The notes below the pieces were generated by a model. The model ran no database searches. It saw nothing but the letters and a program-made list of their open reading frames with translations, and was not told the origin of the DNA. A stretch of 64,000 nucleotides of DNA, taken from Spodoptera frugiperda (lineage: Eukaryota > Arthropoda > Insecta > Lepidoptera > Noctuidae). The translations under genes were made by a program, and so were the position numbers. Below are positions 58,122-64,000 of this stretch, piece after piece (the first letter of the stretch is position 1; the number at the start of each line of letters is the position of its first letter). Location: assembly GCF_023101765.2 (NCBI RefSeq), contig NC_064212.1:4898001-4962000 (forward strand), written 5' to 3'.

Positions 58122-58282
58122 CGGAGCTGCGGACTACCTAGCGGGTTTACTGGGGCTCCGACTCGAAAAGCAGGATTAGGAACGGGGTGGTTTTTAGTCA
58201 GTAAGAGTCTGACACTCCCTCTCGCCTCGCCAAAGGCGGGAAAAGTAATTGGATGATTTTCGCCCCTCAAAAAAAAAAAAAA
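58122..58282 (+). mobile_element. Family A SINE-like copy
   Basis: CGGAGCTGCGGACTACCTAG to GGATGATTTTCGCCCCTC followed by an A-run and AATAAAAATAAA. No clear target duplication is readable. Confidence 0.82.
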
Positions 58283-58566
58283 TAAAAATAAATGTATACA
58301 TATTCCCAAACATTTAAAAAATACATATTAAATTTTATCTATTTATCTAACAACTAATAATAACATTTCAAAACATTTCAGTCTATTTCATTATTAGCTT
58401 AGATATATGCAGATATAGCTATAACGGTCAAGGCCCATTTCGGCAGGCGTTCGAAAGGCCTGTCAATTGTGGATTGGAAGAATTGATGGTTGATAACTTA
58501 ATTAGAACATAAGATAATTTGTGGTTAAACAAAGTATCTGAACAAAGATCTATGTAAGTGTAAGTG

Positions 58567-58752
58567 TGATGAGTGATACCACGGCCTCATAAAAAATCGA
58601 CGTGAAACAACGCTTACATTGTGTTTCGTTGTGTGAGTGAGGTTATCGGATGCCCAATTACCCAACTTCCCAATCCCCGATTCCCCAACAAACCTTAAAT
58701 TCCTAACCCCCAAAAGACCGGCAACGTACTTGTAACGCCTCTGGTGTTCCGA
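58567..58752 (+). repeat. Family C fragment
   Basis: GAGTGATACCACGGCCTCAT, AACAACGCTTACATTGTGTT, TGAGTGAGGTTATCGGATG, CCCCAACAAACCTTAAATTC, AACGCCTCTGGTGTTCCG. Both ends are missing. Confidence 0.75.
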
Positions 58753-58759
58753 TCCGTCC

Positions 58760-59639
58760 AGTTTTCGGTTGTGCGTTGGTAGATCACTATGCCAGTAAGT
58801 CAGTCCTTACCTTTGCGTTATATATAATTAGATATCATATTAGGTACTTTCGATAATAAATAATAAGTATTAATAATAATGGTAACTTATTACCTAATAG
58901 TTAAATAATTATTGTGTGTGTTTTAAATAAATTATGGTCTAGCAATACCTACTTATGCAAAGTTTCTAATTAAATAGGTAAGGAAAAAAATATAGGTAGC
59001 TAATCACAACATATGAAATAAATACTTGACAAATTAATCAAAAGAACATCGAACTTTAACAAAAAAAAATGGCAAAAAACTTCTAATAAAATATAATTAT
59101 TAAACAATTATGTAAATTGAACGATCCGGTTTAATATTAATTGCCCAAACTTCCTTTAAAAACTATCTATTATAAGTTGTATTATATCAATTATATTAAG
59201 TAATTGAACTTACTATATAAATTAAATATTAATTATTTAATAATTATAATTATTATGTGATGTTAGTATGTATTTCTTTTCAACGATAACCGTTACAAAT
59301 GCAATTATTTACGATAAAAAAACCTGTCATTTTACGAATTTTCCTGTTGTTTAAAAAATACTGTTTTACCTATATACATAATATTGCTATTAACATATGG
59401 AGACGCAGCCGCAATAACGTGTCTGTTACTAATGGCGCCCAATCACTTAGTTTTGGCTAAGTAGCTACTAAAAATAGAAATTTGACACATACAAAAAACT
59501 ACAGAGCCTTTGAGGATTATAGCAAATAGCTTAGCTTAAGGAAAAAGGTAATAAATAGCCAAAACTACCGTAACAGCGGTACACAAATAAGAAAACAAAT
59601 TTTAAAATTAAAAAATTCGATGACACTAGACTTTCGTGT
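58760..59639. other. Very AT-rich stretch, nothing recognised
   Basis: Long runs of TAAT/ATTA-type sequence (for example 59155-59265). No frames or repeat termini are identified. Confidence 0.55.
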
Positions 59640-59651
59640 TTTTCGGGCTTA

Positions 59652-59795
59652 TCCGGAGCTGCGGACCATCTAGCGGGTTTACCGGGGCTCCGGCTCGAAA
59701 AGCAGGAGTATGAACGGGGTGGTTTTTAGTCAGTAAGAGTCTGACACTCCCTCTCGCCTCGCTCAAGGCCGGAAAAGTAATTGGATGATTTTCGC
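59652..59795 (+). mobile_element. Family A SINE-like copy with 12-bp target duplication
   Basis: TCCGGAGCTGCGGACCATCT through ATTGGATGATTTTCGC. It is flanked by TTTTCGGGCTTA (59640-59651) and TTTTCGAGCTTA (59796-59807), 11 of 12 matching. There is almost no A-tail. Confidence 0.85.
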
Positions 59796-59807
59796 TTTTC
59801 GAGCTTA

Positions 59808-60910
59808 CTAAAGTATGGAGAAAATTGGGCCAATCAGAGAACCGGCCATACCATAGCACTAAAAACAACCTTTTTCACAATTTCAATTGGAATTCCGTAC
59901 ATAGTCTTCAAAGCTCAGATCTCAAATCTTCAAGGGACTAATTGTGTATCCACGACGCAATTGTTATGGGACGCGGCCTGATGCTGTAATGATGTGGCCG
60001 ACCTTAGCCCCTTTGCAGCAGTCACCTGAATTTGAGTGCATTATTATTTCGTTAGTCTTCTGCATTTAAACGTTAAATGGTTGCACGCTGTCCGTGGCTT
60101 GAGAGGAGGTCAAGTTATCGTACAACTTTTGTGATAGGTGCTTAGACACTGCATAAGTAGATACCTACGTATTTAGTCTCTTTTATGTGGATGAATACTA
60201 GAAGTTTGAAGTATAAGTCTAGATGCCCAAGGTACAAAAATACATAAACTAACAGTTTTGTTACTGAGCCAGAACACAGTTGGTACGTACGGAGTTAGTA
60301 GGTCGTCCTTACAAAGCATTCTTTATTTACACTTCTGTTTAAGCCATGTGATAGCGGACTTAATGCCGGATGGTATTCTCTAACAGTCAACCACACCATT
60401 GGATGATGCAGATGTCACAAGAGTTATGAGCAGTTTTTGATTTCTACCATATTGTAGGCGTAATATTTATGAGCATTCTTTAGCTTCCATAATATTCATC
60501 AAACTGGTCAATGGTCATAAAAGCAAGCTGGTTGCAAATAAGAAAAAGTGTTCGGTGAATTGAAGTTCCGTTTGCTAAGCTTTAATCTCGGCTCTGCTTA
60601 CTTACCCTTAAAAAAAATCAGTACGTGATGTTATGTCCATTTTCAGTACCTACCACCTAAATCAGTTTTGTATACATGTGCAAATGTACATTAAGGTAAT
60701 TTATGTCATACTTACTGCTTTTAAACACCTGCACAGCTGCACATATTCATAATTGATATTTAATGTCCTATTCAGTCAGTATTTTATTATTGTTTGGAAG
60801 GCTCTAAATACGACGAGACGAGCTGTCCATAAAATGCAAGGTTTCAAAAAGAATACCTAACTTTCATGTTCAACTTAACCAACATTGCTGAAAGAATATT
60901 TGTAACGTGT
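59808..60910. other. No gene recognised
   Basis: Unique-looking sequence of moderate AT content with no open frame above chance length. Confidence 0.5.
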
Positions 60911-60919
60911 TTTTTTTTA

Positions 60920-61018
60920 CGACTTTTCCGCTCTTACTGACTAAAAACCACTCCGTTCCTCCTGCTTTTCGAGCCGGAGCCCCGGTCAACCCGCTAGGCA
61001 GTCCGCAGCTCCGGATCA
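60920..61018 (-). mobile_element. Family A SINE-like copy, 3'-truncated
   Basis: CTTACTGACTAAAAACCACT and CGGAGCCCCGGTCAACCCGC through CAGTCCGCAGCTCCGGATC. The usual tail half is missing. It abuts the 5' side of a family-G repeat, ATCATTTATAACGAGC. Confidence 0.78.
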
Positions 61019-61380
61019 TTTATAACGAGCTACTTCCGCGCGGTTTCACCCGCTCTGCTTGGCTCCTATTGGTCATTGCGTGATGTTTTATAGCCTAATA
61101 ACCTTCCTCGATAAATGCACTATTCAATACAAAAAGAATAAACTAGTACATAGTCCGACAAAACTATTATATATATAGTTTTGTCGGACTATTTATTATA
61201 AGTTCATAACATGTACCTTTTAGTAAAATAAATAAATAAATAAATAATATAATAATAAATAATTATTCAAATCGGACCGGTAGTTCTGGAGATTAGCGTG
61301 TTCAAATAAACAAACAAACAAACAAACAAACAAACAATCAAACAAACTCTTTAGCTTTATAATATTAGTAAGTATAGATG
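61019..61380 (+). repeat. Family G dispersed repeat
   Basis: GAGCTACTTCCGCGCGGTTT, CTTCCTCGATAAATGCACTA, then a perfect hairpin (61150-61192), ATTCAAATCGGACCGGTAGT, an (AAAC)n run (about 61308-61345) and CTCTTTAGCTTTATAATATT. These ends are commonly seen near the 3' end of insect retroelements; the class is not certain. Confidence 0.65.
61150..61192. repeat. Perfect 18-bp inverted repeat
   Basis: ATAGTCCGACAAAACTAT (61150-61167) and its exact reverse complement (61175-61192) are separated by seven AT bases. It lies inside a family-G repeat copy, next to a TAAA-rich run (61229-61250). Confidence 0.95.
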
Positions 61381-61654
61381 TATAGGTATTATTATTATTG
61401 CCTATTCCACATTATTCACTCATTTATTATATAGAAGGTTCATTTTTAAATAGCTACATAATCTCAGCTCTCAATAAAATACAGTGCAACTTATCTAAAT
61501 TTTAATTAGTTCAGTCATTCAAGTGAGGTCAAATAGGTACAATGAACGACAGTATCTGTTTGTATATTGATATTCCTTTTATTTTCTGTAGTATATTGTC
61601 TACATAAACGTAAAATAACAATAGGAAATGTCTAATAATCTGGATCTAGAATGT

Positions 61655-61835
61655 GACTGTACGGTTGGTGCGGCTGGGCAACAGGGTGACAAACAACGTG
61701 TCGAAAGTTCGATTCTCGCACGGTGCACGGAGCAAATCTTTGTATTTGTTCCGAGTATGGGTGTGAGGTGTATGTAAACTTGTCTATTTGTAAACGCACA
61801 CATTACATAGTAGAAAAACCGAGTGTGGGGAAAAA
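61655..61835 (+). repeat. Family T, tRNA-derived SINE
   Basis: GACTGTACGGTTGGTGCGGC, TTCGATTCTCGCACGGTGCA, GTTTGTAAACGCACACATT substitute (TTTGTAAACGCACACATTAC), GAAAAACCGAGTGTGGGG and A-run. Confidence 0.78.
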
Positions 61836-62664
61836 ACAAAAATAATCCCTTGGAACAACGGAGTATCTCAATGAGTTATATAAGTTAGTTTTTTGAAAAA
61901 ATCCCCTGACTTTAGGTAAATAAAATATATTGATTTTTGTAGACAAATATACATGGATACGTCTACGCATCCATTTTAATTTCACAGTCTAAATATTTAT
62001 TTTTGTTCTTTTCGTAATAATCAATGAATTAATATCTAAATAAGCATGCATAGAATTCAATTTAAATAAATTTTGTGCCAATGGAGAAAGAAATAGGTTA
62101 TCGGAATAAATTATTTCATTAAAAAATGCACTTCGTAAATTAATTTATCTAATCACTTTTGTATTTAACATTACGTACGATACTTATAAGTATCTAATGC
62201 AAGTTATTGCTGTGGATGCGTGCAATTAATATACCTAGTGGGTACATAACTTCATAGCCTAATCACTGTGATTAGATAGTAAGGCCACTGTTCTAATTTG
62301 TGGCACTTACTAATGTAAATGAGATGGATCTCAATGGAATACATCGCATAATATTAATAATCTCACGTGCATCATAGAATCGAGATCGGCCATCGGTATG
62401 TACCTTTCTGAGACGACCTTCGGGTTTAAAACGTCAATATCCAATATCTTCCTTATTATACGATGTTTTGATTAAATTGCTAAATAAAAAAATATGCTTA
62501 AAGTGTAACGTTTTGGGGAAATACCTACGTTCACTTTACTGGAACGATGCTATAGTGCTTTGTAAGTGGAAACTTTATAATTCAGAGGTCTGTATGAGTT
62601 AAAATTGTCGGAATTATCGTAATTTTTTTTTCAGTAGCAGCGTGATAATCGTCTTTTGTCGCGG

Positions 62665-62755
62665 AATGCTGCTTATTAATATGAGCCTCTAGCATGGCTT
62701 GAAACTAGTCGAGTTCCTCGTCAAACAGTTACGTCTCACGAAAGTTATAAAAATA
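62665..62755 (+). repeat. Family D copy, variant subfamily with internal deletion
   Basis: Identical to the copy at 54875-54924 over 50 bases, then jumps straight to CTCACGAAAGTTATA. The 36 bases present at 54925-54960 are missing, with a GT at both break edges. Confidence 0.65.
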
Positions 62756-62879
62756 TGCGATCCGAGCTTTAAGCTATAAGAGTTATTTAATTGAAAGAAA
62801 ACTATTTTTATAAAAAAAAATGTTGCTCCATAAGGAAATACCTACAGATGAATTTCTGCCATCAAATATTGCTCAAATA

Positions 62880-63053
62880 CTTTTATCAGGTGGCGGGACG
62901 TGCCGTAAATACTCCGGCGGGTCAAGGGCTGCCGGGTGTGGTGTTTCCGCAAGGGCGACCCGGGTCATGGCCACAGACAAAGGAGGAACACCGTGGTGAC
63001 TTTACCCGGTTAGAGTCCAGCCCTACCCCTAATCGTTCGAACGAGGGAAATTA
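62880..63053 (+). repeat. GC-rich fragment, probable retroelement piece
   Basis: CGGGACGTGCCGTAAATACT, GCGGGTCAAGGGCTGCCGGG, CCCGGGTCATGGCCACAGAC stand out as GC-rich in AT-rich surroundings. An open frame reads VAGRAVNTPAGQGLPG, with no domain recognised. Confidence 0.35.
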
Positions 63054-64000
63054 ATGAGTATTTCCTTATTTAATCGTTTTAGTTTTCGTGTTATTCATGC
63101 AACATCAGCTTTAAGCAGTTGATTACAACTATTATTACATAAAATAAACAATGAATTCCTTAATTTTTATACTAGGTAACTAATATTAGAAAATACCGAC
63201 TCGTTTTTTACCATCACCTTTTGCGACGTTTGAGAGCGTTCTGTGTATAGTAAGTAGGTACTAAAATTTAATTCAAATAAAAACAGCTATAGTATTAGTT
63301 TTAATTTTCATATCAGTTACCTTTAAGTGTCGCGGTTGGCGGCAAAATAAATTGCTTCTATATAAGGTCAGTACCGTCATGAATTCTGTATCAAATTGTA
63401 ATTGAAATACTTTGGGACGGTATTTCCTAGTGATGGATGCCAAATGTCATTGTCACTTTCCTACAACACATCCGGGGTATGTACTTGACTTTTTGATCAT
63501 GTATTCGAGTTATTCTACGAAAATAATAATGTAGGTATAGAATAAGGTTTTTTAAGTAGGTGCCTAGATCCTTGCCGTGTACGTCTCTCTGGGAATGTGC
63601 CGCAACAGACGTTGCATCATAGGGGATCCGGAGCAGGTCTCATTATTGTTTAGAATTCATAACACAATTATGTCGTATGAAAGGCGAGGTTTGTTTTATT
63701 AAAGTTATAGAGGTTTTTTAACATAAAAAAAACCGCTAGTGGCTCCGTTTTTTTGCACCCAAGTGTATATTTGTATACGATTTTGATGCAAATATCACAG
63801 TATGAATCTAGTAATTGGAAGTCTACAATCATTAGCCAGTGTTATAAAAGCATCCATCGGCGAGACTGGCAAGTACGTAAGACGTAAAACGTCATTAAGG
63901 ATCATTATCGTAAAGGGATTACAATAAAAGACCAACATTTAGTAAAAAATATTTATCTCAATTAACAAAACTAAAAATGGTAGTCAAATCAAAATATAAA

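Larger units (their letters stand above)
61841..64000. other. No gene recognised up to the right edge
   Basis: AT-rich apart from the GC-rich fragment at 62880-63053 and the family D copy at 62665. No splice-bounded open frame was identified. Confidence 0.45.

Overview
This window looks like a piece of a moth nuclear genome, probably from a noctuid-type lepidopteran. It is AT-rich, has long introns, and is dense with short interspersed repeats in both orientations. Several of these (tRNA-derived SINEs, a LINE 3' end of the form CAGCAGTGGACG...(GATGAT)n, and a Helitron-like end CGCGGGCAAAAGCTAG) are of kinds I associate with Lepidoptera. There is no bacterial-style gene density, and most open reading frames are chance or repeat-derived.

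One protein-coding gene can be reconstructed with confidence. It lies on the minus strand and spans about 30.7 kb. Its order is: TATA promoter (41027-41034), non-coding exon 1 (about 40943-41003), a 17.0 kb intron, a signal-peptide exon (23868-23976), an 11.1 kb intron, then three clustered coding exons (12570-12749, 12129-12265, 10868-11113) and a poly(A) signal at 10331-10336. All splice phases agree and give a secreted 223-residue protein with a single C-type lectin domain. I recognise it as the orthologue of Drosophila schlaff (slf, formerly Clect27), a cuticle-associated lectin-like protein.

The left 3.3 kb contains a CpG/GC-rich island (about 2480-3300) that probably holds the promoter and first exon of a neighbouring minus-strand gene running off the left edge; a donor site at 3009-3010 supports this. 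A second small GC-rich island sits inside slf intron 2 (about 13725-13850). From 41.1 kb to 64 kb I find no gene, only repeats and AT-rich DNA.

The main content beyond slf is mobile DNA. A SINE-like family (called A here) has ten copies, four with target-site duplications I could read. Other dispersed families are called B, C, D, F, G and T. A 1.5 kb pogo-like DNA transposon relic (25576-27074) has 15-bp inverted repeats, TA flanks and a PHD-like zinc-binding domain. A Helitron-like element (41524-42866) carries a (TTTGTCTG)n tract. There are several MITEs with diagnostic target duplications: hAT-like (50383-50729, 8-bp), Tc1/mariner-like (49462-49844, TA) and PIF/Harbinger-like (48162-48356, TTA), plus a 147-bp hairpin MITE (9691-9837). 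I saw no CRISPR array, functional tRNA or rRNA gene, and no evidence for a new multi-gene system. The most useful observations are the slf gene structure and the individually datable transposon insertions.
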